From NCBI GenBank assembly GCA_963576725.1, contig OY755241.1, positions 75,573,701-75,637,700 of the forward strand: a stretch of DNA of 64,000 nt. The letters are read 5' to 3'. Under the pieces are notes generated by a model. The model made no database searches. It was given only the letters and a program-made list of their open reading frames with translations, and was not told the DNA's origin. Source of the stretch: Azorinus chamasolen (Eukaryota; Mollusca; Bivalvia; Cardiida; Solecurtidae). Shown piece after piece: positions 55,429-64,000 of the stretch; position 1 is the stretch's first letter; each line of letters starts with the position of its first letter. A program made the translations under genes and the position numbers.

Positions 55429-55636
55429 CAGTAACCCCCTCTAATGCGACCACGTAATGAATAAACAAGGGTGTCTTTATAAGCAGGTGGTTGCTTAATA
55501 CAGGACAAACGTAGCCAGAAAGCTCCTCTAGGAACCTTCTGCATTACTTTTGTCCTGCATTAAGCTACCGCCTGCATCTAGCACCCATAACTATACCTCT
55601 TTTAGGTGGTCGCTTTGCTTTAGCGGGGTTATACTG
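55429..55636. mobile_element. pogo-like MITE, second copy
   Basis: TA at 55427-55428 and 55637-55638. Ends CAGTAACCCCCTCTAATGCG and CAGTATAACCCCGCTAAAGC. The core palindrome is the same but carries changes ('aaacgtagccagaaagctcc' versus 'gaaccttctgcattactttt'). It lies 205 bp from the first copy in the same orientation. Confidence 0.85.
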
Positions 55637-55737
55637 TATACACTATGTGGACTCGCCGAATATCTATAATGAACTATAAATTGATACTTAGTTTGAACAC
55701 GGCTAACAACGTAAAATCAGATCTATAGTTTCCATAA

Positions 55738-56003
55738 TAGCAGACCCTTATCAGGCGGCTCCTGCAGAAACGGTCTGATCTGGGTCTACTCTGCAGGCAG
55801 GGTCTGATCTGGGTCTACTCTGCAGGCAGGGTCTGATCTGGGTCTACTCTGCAGGCAGGGTCTGATCTGGGTCTACTCTGTAGACAGGGTCTGATCTGGG
55901 TCTACTCTGCATGCAGGGTCTGATCTAGATCTACTCTGCAGGCAGGGTCTGATCTGAGTCTACTCTGCAGACAGGGTCTGATCTGGGTCTACTCTGTTTG
56001 CAA
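55738..56003. repeat. P1 palindrome whose right half is amplified as a 29-bp tandem repeat
   Basis: After a normal P1 left part ('agcagacccttatcaggcgg'), the right half 'gtctgatctgggtctactct' + 'gcaggcagg' is repeated at 55773, 55802, 55831, 55860, 55889, 55918, 55947 and 55976. Spacing is exactly 29 bp, and the last unit ends in the usual 'ctgtttgc'. Confidence 0.95.
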
Positions 56004-56700
56004 AGATGCCACAATGCGTCCTTTTCTGGTCATACATATATCATATATAAACTTAACTTACGCTTTAGCTCATGTGCTTTTAGCTCGATAGATCCCTGAC
56101 AGGGCTTAACGGAAATGAAGCACTCAAAAGGGCTAATTCCCAAATCCTCCACACTGGCTATTGTGTTTGTCATTGATAAGGTTTATTGTTATCAAGACGA
56201 AATATATATGTAATATACGAAATGGATCCGGCATTAAGGAATAAAGAAGTCCAGTCTGCAATTTCTGTATTGTATATTGAAAAGTTGCGAATGGATAATA
56301 TATAAACACAGTTGCAAAGTTCATCTGTACAAATTCAGTATCCATGTAAACGTCATGTATGGAAATCCACACTAAGAAGTGTATGAATGTCGGAATTCCG
56401 AACACAGAAGAAAATGGTGGCAGATGCCACCCAGTAAAATAAACTACATTTTTGCCGTTCATGTAAACCCAAAACGTCGTACTTCTCTATTCAAAAGCTA
56501 AACTAGAACACCTTTTGTTTCGAAAATGTACAAATGTAGGTGTGACCAGGGTGGATTGGACCAATGGTTCATCGCTACAGACAGGTTCTCCTATACTTGA
56601 GTGTGGTTCATCTCAAGAGTTATAGCCACAGTACACCCTCATTTAAGTGTCCATTCACATAAGTCTAATATTTGATCCTTAACCATTTACTCTCGACACA
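56004..56700. other. No gene recognised
   Basis: A 109-codon hydrophobic frame on the minus strand (56133-56462) has no known motif and lacks splice or promoter support. Confidence 0.35.
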
Positions 56701-56707
56701 TTTTAAT

Positions 56708-56775
56708 GCAAACAGGGTAGACCTAGATCAGATGGCTCCTATAGGAGCCGTTTGAAGAGGATCTGCTCCGATTGG
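56708..56775. repeat. P1 palindrome copy
   Basis: 'gcaaacagggtagacctaga' to 'ggatctgctccgattgg'. The central 'ggctcctataggagccg' is intact. Confidence 0.85.
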
Positions 56776-57331
56776 TTATAAAATTATAGAGATCTGTTTC
56801 TACAGTTTCTATTTATTGATCATTATAAATATAAGTTTGTATATCTATGAAAGCATGATCTGAAGTATATACATGCGAGAGGTAAAGTATTCACAGGTAG
56901 TAGCTAAGTGCACATTCAGAAATCACATGTGTTTTAATACCCTAATTGTTGATCTGTAATTGGTCGCTTAAGTCAGATTTGGTGTAAATCTAAAAATATT
57001 CAACTCTATACGTAAAATGCTTAATAAAAATACTGATGTGTCGATTCTGTTATTGTTGTTGGCCTTCTGCCTGTAATGGGCGATCAGATACTAGTAGGCA
57101 TTTGCAAACATCATTGATCCAGATGAGACACCGACGTCACAGAGTAACTCGGCATTACATCAGGATCCAAGCTGTTTGACAGTTTCTCAAAAGCTTGAGC
57201 GAAGCGGATGCACGTGAAAATGTTGACATAATTTCTATAGCAGATTACGGGTTAGTTAACTATTACGTATACAAATGTATATATACATGGCTTTAGCCCT
57301 GTCCCTCGTATAAACGTGTTTTCATGCATTT

Positions 57332-57366
57332 GCAAACACAGTAGACCCAGATTAGACGCTTCCTAT
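57332..57366. repeat. P1 left half
   Basis: 'gcaaacacagtagacccaga' and 'ttagacgcttcctat' only. The P2 copy follows 40 bp later. Confidence 0.75.
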
Positions 57367-57404
57367 ATTGACGACTTTTGACGACTCTGTAAAACTTACT
57401 TTGT

Positions 57405-57560
57405 GAAACCACTGTGATAAATAGAGCAGTTGCTCCTATAGGAGCAAATGCTCTATTTATCACCATGGTTTCAAACTTCAAAATTCTAACATTTCCCTTT
57501 TGTCTAGTTAATACTCCTTTTCGGTAGATTCATTTATAGTTGTAGGATCTAAAATAGCCT
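57405..57560. repeat. P2 palindrome with flank module
   Basis: The palindrome 57405-57472 pairs 'gaaaccactgtgataaatag' + 'agcagttgctcc' with its complement, meeting at 'tata'. The flank continues 'ctagttaatactccttttcg', 'gtagattcattta', 'atagcctatgaggtcatggg', then 'ttaacc', into the next P1 at 57612. Together these modules read as one larger composite repeat. Confidence 0.88.
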
Positions 57561-57611
57561 ATGAGGTCATGGGTTAACCCGGTCTCTCGTATAAACGTTT
57601 TTTTGCACATT

Positions 57612-57680
57612 TGAAAACAGAGCAGACCCAGATTAAACGGTTCCTGTATGAGCCGTCTTATTACGGTCTGCTCTGGTTGC
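57612..57680. repeat. P1 palindrome copy
   Basis: 'gaaaacagagcagacccaga' to 'ggtctgctctggttgc'. Centre 'ggttcctgtatgagccg'. Confidence 0.85.
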
Positions 57681-58185
57681 TAGACCTTTTTCTTTACTTT
57701 CCAAAATGGCTACAATGTTCCACCTTTAATATTTCATTATAACTTTTGTTCATGAATATTCAGTAGGTATTGAAATTTGAAATAAATATAGAACAGGGAA
57801 AGGGTTAAACCGAGTACACTTTACACTGGGCATCTAAAAGAACCGGGGTTCTCTGTATCCTCTCACCTCTCTGGGACGTCCAATTTGCCCATAGTGAACA
57901 GAAACGTATGTTAATCAACACAAACAAAAACATGTTTTTACGCATATGCAAACTATAGAGCCGAATGATCAGAGTCTACTGTTTGCTGATAGACTTTGAA
58001 ATATATTTGTCTTTACTTTCTTAAATGGCTACAACGATCCACCTTCCATATCTCGTTGTTACTTGTTCACAATGAATATTCAATAGGTATTAAACTTAGG
58101 AATAAACGTAGAACAGAGAAGGAGTTAACCCTTTCCTCCATAAATACGACTTTCTACGAATCTGTAATATAAATAGTCACTTATT

Positions 58186-58252
58186 GAAACAATTATGATA
58201 AATAGAGCATTCGCTCCAAAGCACCAAATGCTCTATTTATCACAATGGTTTC
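58186..58252. repeat. P2 palindrome copy
   Basis: 'gaaacaattatgataaatag' + 'agcattcgctcc' facing 'ccaaatgctctatttatcac' + 'aatggtttc'. Confidence 0.85.
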
Positions 58253-58455
58253 AATGTCCGTGTTCGTGTCCATAATGTTCATATTTTGTCAATTAATATC
58301 AAGTACTCAGTAGGTATTGAAATTTGATATAAACAAAGAACGGGGAAAGGATTAATAACACACAGTATTTCAATGTTGGTAAATATTTTATTTAATTTGA
58401 ACATATATAATACAGGCTCTCTATAAAGACCATAAGAAATAAGAATGAGAATAAG

Positions 58456-58535
58456 AATGCAGGTGGCTGCATAATGCAGGACAAAAAAATGCAGAAAGCT
58501 TCACTTTCATCCTGCATTACGCTACCACAGTTACC
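58456..58535. mobile_element. Core of a pogo-like MITE, ends lost
   Basis: 'gcaggtggctgcataatgca' with 'ggacaaaaaaatgcagaaag' and inverted 'ctttcatcctgcattacgct' + 'accac' match the core of 55017-55223. The termini cannot be seen. Confidence 0.7.
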
Positions 58536-58564
58536 TGTTTATTCTAAAGTTTTAAGGCATATTT

Positions 58565-58627
58565 GCAAACAGTAAATCCAGATCAGATGGTCCTGTAGGA
58601 GCTGTCTGATCAGGATCCACTGTTTGA
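58565..58627. repeat. P1 palindrome copy
   Basis: 'gcaaacagtaaatccagatc' to 'gatcaggatccactgtttg'. Outer arms are shortened. Confidence 0.8.
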
Positions 58628-58867
58628 TTATGGATATATATAAATATAATTGCAGTTTCTGCATGGCCAAAACACCCTGCGTACACACACCATTGTAAAT
58701 TAAGTCCTAGATCTCATTCTACAGTTTCTGTCATGGGAAATAGCATCTACTATTATATTTCATCCTTTAGCTGATAATTATTCATGTAAGAAACAATCAC
58801 AGGATGATTTTTTATAAAATGAAATAGGAAATTTTACATAGGAATTTTGATCATGGAAGACAGAGTA

Positions 58868-58920
58868 GAACCAGATCTATAGGAGCCATCAGACCTGGGT
58901 TTTCTGTATGCAGAGGCATG
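58868..58920. repeat. P1 palindrome, shortened copy
   Basis: 'cagagtagaaccagatctat' + 'aggagccatcagacctgggt'. Both outer ends are decayed. Confidence 0.65.
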
Positions 58921-59026
58921 GAAAGGTGTCCAAGTAAAGGGTTCAGCAGACTTTTATTTATTTCTTCTTTACTTAACCCTTTCCCCGTTTAGAAGGTAAA
59001 AGACACAGATCTATCAAATTCCATAA

Positions 59027-59094
59027 GCAAACAGAGCAGACCCTGCTCAGACGGCTCCTCTGGGAGCCGTCTGATTTGGGTCTACTCTGTTTGC
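59027..59094. repeat. P1 palindrome, best-preserved copy
   Basis: 'gcaaacagagcagaccctgc' + 'tcagacggctcc' pairs with 'gggagccgtctgatttgggt' + 'ctactctgtttgc' with only a few mismatches (68 bp). The flanks carry 'aaccctttcccc' on the left and 'gtgcgtgaaaacatg' + 'agggttagggtta' on the right, the modules seen beside many copies. At least 15 copies occur in the window, most of them in 54-64 kb. Short, palindromic and non-coding, it behaves like a MITE or fold-back module, but no target duplication is evident. Confidence 0.9.
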
Positions 59095-59244
59095 AAGTGC
59101 GTGAAAACATGTTTTTATGAGGGTTAGGGTTAAAGTTTGGGTTGGTGAGGTTTTCTCCCATCTCAAATGCAACATTCAAAGCAGAAACTCCAGAGGAAAT
59201 CTAAATGCATGTAAGAGCTCCTCAACAGCAACCACTATTGAATG

Positions 59245-59462
59245 ATTGAATTGGGTTTTACGGCACCGCAGCATTTAAAGGTTATATGGCGCCGAGACAG
59301 GAGAAAAGATGCCAGATCCATATCTCATTTACATCGAGATAAAAATATGAGATATGGGTCGAGAAACCTGCTGGGGACTCAGAGATTCAGAAACTCAAGT
59401 TTATGTTAAGCCCTAATTAGTCGCCTCTTACGATCATGTTCTTAATCATTGTGCCACACAGG
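59245..59462 (+). repeat. SINE with 'AGTCGCCTCTTACGA' tail domain
   Basis: Starts 'ttgaattgggttttacggca', has 'ggttatatggcgccgagaca', a paired 'atccatatctcattt'/'atgagatatgggtc' segment, 'cctgctggggactcag', and near the end 'attagtcgcctcttacgatc'. The tail box is the conserved 3' domain known from mollusc SINE families (Nin-DC type). Confidence 0.75.
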
Positions 59463-59860
59463 TAAGTCCCAGAACTACACGACATACATTACTCCGTAAA
59501 TACATATTTCTACACCTTTGCAAACACAGTAGACCCAGGTCAAATGGCTCCTATAGTTTAGCATGTCTATGAGATGGAGGGCGAACAAACCTTCAACAGA
59601 ATAAATCTGCTCTTATTGTATTCTATTAGGATAAATACATGTGTTCATAAAGTTGCCCTTTGCCTGCTACATAAATGACATCTGCTTAACTCTGGTCTGG
59701 ACTCAAGCCCAGACGAGACAATGACAGTGTCTTCTCAGGATTAAGATGTTTGACAGTCGGAAGTTTCTCAAAAGGAAGTAACATGTAGCACACTAGACGT
59801 CATTTTTGTAGCAGGCTGCAGATGTAAGTCGGGTTGAGATGAGCAGGCAAAGGGTTGAGA

Positions 59861-60080
59861 GCTAATACAAAACAATAACACAAAATACAAAAATAGCTCT
59901 AATAATTTAACAAGGGTCGATAGCTAACACAAAACAATCATAACACAAAATACAAAAATAGCTCTAATAATATAACAAGGGTCGATAGCTAACACAAAAC
60001 AATAATAACATAAAATAACTAATAAACAATAATTAATAACTCAAAATACAAAAATAGCTCTAACAATTTAACAATTTCAA
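59861..60080. repeat. AT-rich ~65-bp tandem repeat
   Basis: 'acaaaatacaaaaatagctc' and 'taacaagggtcgatagctaa' recur, with 'agctc' at 59895, 59960 and 60056. The third unit is expanded. Confidence 0.85.
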
Positions 60081-60179
60081 CAAAAACAATCAAAAACAAT
60101 GGGTGGCTAATGAGATCACTATATAAATTATCAACATCAACAATTACTACCCTTTCAGTATGGAAAACAGATAATGTTT

Positions 60180-60246
60180 GCAAACAATGTAGACCCAGAT
60201 GACAGAGCTACCAAAGGAGCTCTCTCATCATGGTCTGCACTGTTTT
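60180..60246. repeat. P1 palindrome copy
   Basis: 'gcaaacaatgtagacccaga' to 'catggtctgcactgttt'. The central inverted 'gagct' pair is intact. Confidence 0.8.
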
Positions 60247-60344
60247 TGTCGTTACTTTTCTTTAAATAAAAATCACTCAACATTCAACAGTGCACAGAAG
60301 GACCCGCCTATAGTCACCATACAATCAAGAGACATTAGGACATT

Positions 60345-60440
60345 GGTGATTGCTTAATGCAGAACTAAAGTAATGTAGAAAGCTAATAGGTTCATCCTGA
60401 ATTAAGCTACCACCTGTAGACACCCGTAATTCTATATACA
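60345..60440. mobile_element. Core of a pogo-like MITE, decayed
   Basis: 'gcttaatgcagaactaaagt' + 'aatgtagaaagct' and 'tcatcctgaattaagctacc' + 'acctgtagacacccgtaatt' follow the core and right flank of 55017-55223. Confidence 0.7.
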
Positions 60441-61220
60441 CCCTTATATACATTTGAACTTCAATACCTCGAACTACAAGGGACTGTACAAATTAGTTCG
60501 ACATAACAGAAGTTCCAGTTATCCGATTTCTAATCTGCGACAAATGTCTGCGTCAATCCTAAAAATAAAATTTCTCTTATTTCTTGTCAAAGATATGGTC
60601 AAAGTAATAAATAGTTTGGACCCTGACTGTTTGCATAGATTATAATGATTATGCCGCTAGCATGCAAAGAGTTAAAGCAGGATGAAAGTAATATGTGGAT
60701 TTATATACATTTATGAAATAAAATATGTTTAAACTAAATATTCCGTTATATCGACTGTCATTATAACGGTTGTTCACTGACATATATATATAAATATATA
60801 TATTTATAATATAAAATGAAGTACATCGTTTGAAATTTCTTAAATATACCTACTAGACTTTACTAAGATTTAGGACGTGGTCTAATTTCTGTCCGAAATT
60901 ATGTCCATATGACTTTTGCAGAGGCCTCAAAAGGCTTCAATATGAGGGAATGGGCTATAAGAAAACACTAAGACCACTTTTTTGTATTTGTACACATGAT
61001 CACAAGTAAATCCTAATCCACCCCATTACCTGATGAATATTCATTTAACCATTTCCCTCAAAGGCTATTTTCAGATCCAACTTTAAATAAATTTTCCGAA
61101 AGGAGCATTTACTAGAGAAATAATCTTAGAATTTTGTGGGGTTAATTTTAGCAAATGCTTTATTTATCACATTGGTGATATTTTCTATTTTGTTTAATGA
61201 AACTGCATTATAGCTACACA

Positions 61221-61284
61221 AGCAGAATAGACTCAAATCAGACGGTTCCTGCAGGAGCCATCTGACATGTGGGTCCACTGTTTT
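61221..61284. repeat. P1 palindrome copy
   Basis: 'gcagaatagactcaaatcag' to 'catgtgggtccactgtttt'. Centre 'ggttcctgcaggagcca'. A P2 half ('gcaaatgctttatttatcac') lies at 61151. Confidence 0.8.
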
Positions 61285-61760
61285 TAAAGGCATAAAAATA
61301 CTATCGGGTAAAGGGTTAAGCAAGTTTAAATCAAATTTTGTATGAAGGGTTTGTTGCAGACATTTGCATATTCCTGTAAACCCCTTCTGACAGTATCATC
61401 CTTCAATGACAGAAAATATGTAGTCCAAATCCAGTAGGCAGAGTTTGAATACAAGACATAAACGTAGTGAGTAATTATGTTTGAAATTCAGTTTTTTATG
61501 GAAACTACTCCCAATGTAAATTATTTACGGAAAACATTTTCTTCAAATTCATCAGTGTTAATTCTACAATTAAATTGCAAACATTGTTCTTCGCCCCTAG
61601 TGTAGAAAGATCAACTCATTACTTGATGTTTTATAGATCTAACTTGTTTGTCAAGATTAAACCTTCCATCCCTGTCAAATCTTAATAACAATACAGCGTT
61701 TATCTAATGGTCTGATAACTTTGCTAAGAGTTGTTGATCTATAACATGGTGAAAAAGTTG

Positions 61761-61832
61761 TGACTCGACTGGGACTGGCACCCAGGGCCTTTGGTTAACA
61801 TGCCAACACTCTGCCAACTGAGCTACCAAGCC
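61761..61832 (-). repeat. tRNA-like sequence with good internal promoter boxes
   Basis: The minus strand has A box TAGCTCAGTTGG (perfect) with 'cagag', an anticodon arm 'ttggcatgttaaccaa' (anticodon possibly GTT) and a B-box position 'gggtgccagtccc' that lacks the TTC core. The T stem (CTGGG/CCCAG) pairs but the loop is changed, so a tRNA pseudogene or SINE head is preferred. Confidence 0.55.
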
Positions 61833-61929
61833 ACACGGTAAAGCCTATGACTGAACTGTTTCACCACAATCTCTACCCGGCTACAGATCTATAACCAATT
61901 CCCTCATATAAACGCATTTTCACACAATT

Positions 61930-62022
61930 GCAAACAAAGAAGACCCAGATCAGATGGTTCCTAAATGAGCCGTCAGATCAGAGTCTACTATATTTGAGCT
62001 GTCAGATCAGAGTCTACTATAT
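61930..62022. repeat. P1 palindrome with right half duplicated
   Basis: 'gcaaacaaagaagacccaga' opens it. 'gtcagatcagagtctactat' + 'atttg' then occurs twice, 26 bp apart (61975, 62001). This is a small version of the amplification at 55738-56003. Confidence 0.85.
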
Positions 62023-62339
62023 TTGCTATGGAAAGATATATTGTTATATATATACATATATGGAGTAAAGTGTTAATTTTTTCTGACAAACTCATTCTTG
62101 CTGGTACCCATTAGAATTGTCTCGAGCCCATTCTAGTGAGTACCAACACGATAGGAATTGGACAAGAATGTAAATACATTTATTAAATACCTATAATTAG
62201 TTTATTACAATAGAAATTACCATACTGCCAATTTGCAGTTTAACCATAAATTCAAATAATTCATAGTAATAATTTAATATAACACAGCGGGATGGAAGAG
62301 GGACCGTCTGTTACTTGTTTTTACTTTAAAAATCTGATT

Positions 62340-62950
62340 TTAAAAGAAAAGTACCCTAAAATTAACAGGAGCTTCCTGGCAGAGGGGATAATCCCTGTCA
62401 AATAAACAGAGACACCCCCTTTGCCAATTAAGCCCCATGCAGAACCACGGCAAGATAGGAAGGACTCTGGCGCACAAAGAATAGAATAAAAATGAAATAA
62501 GATTAGAACCTACCGGTCACCATTATCTAGAGCTCTAGAAGGGGAAAGGGGAGGGCGTTTAAACTAACGGGAGCTAAAGGAGCATCGCCCTTAGAATTAC
62601 CCGCAGAAACAGATAATCTGTTGTGTGCTGTTAAATGGCACATAACGCTGGCAAGAAATGGCTCGCCACCAGAGTTCCCCGGACCAGAGGATTGCCTTCA
62701 TCGAAGGCCTCTGGGCTTCAATACTGCAGAGTATACAGAGCAGGAATAACTGTAGGAACTGTAGGAACAGCAAGGGTCATGGGGACCGTAGTTGGTGTTA
62801 AAACTGGAGTGACCACAGTGGTCAAAGCAGTCGAGAAGGTTGAACTGACAACAGACTGTCTATGCCTCATAGAGAGAGTCTGGTCTGATGCAGAGAGTGT
62901 CTAGAGTGAAAATGGGGGAAATAAATAAAATGAAATAAAAATAAAAAAAA
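62340..62950. repeat. Dispersed repeat; no gene
   Basis: 62415-62463 ('gccaattaagccccatgcag', 'aaccacggcaagatagg') is the inverse of 33191-33223. The 89-codon plus frame at 62635-62904 is Val/Thr/Gly-rich with internal repeats ('gtaggaac', 'gtggtcaa') and no known motif. An A-rich AAATAAAT tail closes it at ~62930-62960. Confidence 0.5.
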
Positions 62951-63080
62951 ATAAATAAAGATTGGAAGAATTTCTTAATAGGCATTCAATCAATTTTAAC
63001 CGAAAACATCTATGAATCATTGGGATTGGTTATGGCTACACTGCATATACGCAGTATGGTATTGGACACCATGTGATATT

Positions 63081-63287
63081 GTTATACCTTCTGATCCTTC
63101 GAGATCAAGAATTTCAGTACTTCTTGTTCTGAAAATTGAATACCGCTTAAGCCGGTGCTAGGGGGCGTGAGCAGTATTGCACTTTCAATTACTGCTCATG
63201 AAAAGACTCAATAAAACCGAGTATGCAATTTTCTCTTTTTGTGTTGCAATTTTTGCTTTCGGGGGATCAACTCCCTTCAGAATTTAT
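63081..63287 (+). repeat. R7 repeat, copy D
   Basis: Starts precisely 'gttataccttctgatccttc' after unrelated sequence, unlike copies A and B, and ends 'ttcagaattta'. AATAAA lies at ~63212. The sharp start supports a unit boundary at TGTTATACC. Confidence 0.85.
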
Positions 63288-63539
63288 ATACGGTATCAGC
63301 TATTTCTTTTTGTTTCCGGTCACAAGTAATAGATATACATGTAGCTAAAAGCAAATTTTTTAGCCGGTAATGTATTTTACTATTAAAATGCAGTAGCAGA
63401 TTGCTCCATTATCCCTTTACCTAATGCATATTCAAGAAACGGTGACATCATGAATATTAATTATATGAATGTTTATAATACATGTAGCATATGTTGACAA
63501 TGGCAGAACCTGTAGAATCAGATAAATATTGTTTCATAA

Positions 63540-63607
63540 GCAAACAGAGCAAACCTTGACAAGACACCTCCTAAAGGATCCATCTGATCTGGGTCTACAC
63601 TGTTTGC
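63540..63607. repeat. P1 palindrome copy
   Basis: 'gcaaacagagcaaaccttga' to 'gatctgggtctacactgttt' + 'gc'. Full length, 68 bp, with several mismatches. It is followed by the 'gtaaagggttaca' module. Confidence 0.85.
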
Positions 63608-63679
63608 AAAGGTGTGTAAAGGGGTTTCTATCAGGTAAAGGGTTACAACATGGATTCTAGCAGTATTCTATAGATAGAT

Positions 63680-63826
63680 TGATTGAGTTGGGTTTTACGG
63701 CACTGCAAAGCTTTATAGGTTATATGGCGCCGATACAAGGGAAAAGTTGCTGGATCCATATCTCATTTGCATCGAGATCAAAATATGAGATACGGATCCA
63801 GAAACCTGCTGGAGAATCAGAGATAC
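63680..63826 (+). repeat. SINE, 3'-truncated copy of 59245-59462
   Basis: 'ttgagttgggttttacggca', 'ggttatatggcgccgataca' and the paired 'atccatatctcattt'/'atgagatacggat' are present. The AGTCGCCTC tail is absent. Confidence 0.75.
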
Positions 63827-63901
63827 TATTGTATAATATTTCAAATTTAACCTATTTCCAAAAATGGACGCCTTTTGATGCCTCTGCAGAGGTCACTTTT
63901 T

Positions 63902-63932
63902 GAAACCATTGTGATAAATAAAGCATTTGCTC
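63902..63932. repeat. P2 left half
   Basis: 'gaaaccattgtgataaataa' + 'agcatttgctc' without its inverted partner. Confidence 0.75.
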
Positions 63933-64000
63933 ACTTTCTGTCCGATAAATATTTGCGTTAATTTATATGCACGATGTCATTATTTCTCGCATGAATATTC

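Noticed and set aside
56133..56462. 109-codon hydrophobic minus-strand frame
   Set aside because: AT-rich sequence yields hydrophobic codons by chance, and no motif or partner exon was seen.
61761..61832. Functional tRNA gene
   Set aside because: The A box is perfect but the B box lacks GTTC and the anticodon arm is irregular. No T-run terminator follows.
62635..62904. 89-codon Val/Thr/Gly-rich frame
   Set aside because: Internally repetitive sequence within a dispersed repeat, with no known motif.

Overview
The window looks like repeat-dominated, AT-rich nuclear DNA of a bivalve mollusc. This rests on the kinds of dispersed repeat seen: tandem-core elements like the bivalve pearl/CvE families, tRNA-derived SINEs, a SINE tail with an 'AGTCGCCTCTTACGA' box, Penelope-like elements, Merlin, and fold-back elements. 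No species is assigned. No complete host gene is visible. There are only a few candidate host exons: a Thr-rich stalk exon at 3727-3848, an acidic C-terminal exon at 8477-8579, an exon at 31092-31252 (minus) and a 'WPPYK'-type exon at 49901-50088 (minus).

Layout. 0-12 kb: small tandem duplications, a broken Penelope-like reverse transcriptase (4.36-5.39 kb), several tandem-core repeats, four tandem AATAAA signals near 8.84 kb, and a 1.67-kb pearl-like element. 12.0-20.05 kb: a decayed DNA transposon with an ISL2EU-like two-gene layout. A THAP-domain transposase gene runs rightward and a YqaJ-nuclease gene runs leftward, and both are cut off where they meet. A 3.7-kb Merlin transposon sits inside the THAP gene's second coding exon with a clear 8-bp target duplication (GAGGCAGC), and carries its own broken DDE transposase. 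20.06-21.04 kb: a 979-bp fold-back element with the same 11-bp termini as the ISL2EU-like element. 21.5-22.5 kb: a non-LTR reverse-transcriptase remnant. 24.4-27.7 kb: a ~62-bp satellite interrupted by a pearl-like element.

33.5-43 kb: two abutting fold-back structures. The larger (34.29-42.96 kb) is FB/TU-like, with long inverted arms built of ~144-bp tandem subrepeats. A TTAA-flanked element, a hAT transposase fragment and a 317-bp higher-order repeat element lie within it. 44.5-46.2 kb: the N-terminal half of a second Penelope-like element. 46.5-49.3 kb: two more tandem-core repeats. 52.2-52.8 kb: a minisatellite. 54-64 kb: a dense field of short palindromic elements of three families, including pogo-like MITEs with TA duplications and perfect 33-bp palindromic cores, plus SINEs.

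The coding pieces are almost all transposon genes carrying frameshifts. The order of insertion can be read directly in several places (Merlin into the ISL2EU-like gene; pearl-like element into satellite; several elements into the giant fold-back). All family names come from motif recognition by eye, without database searches.
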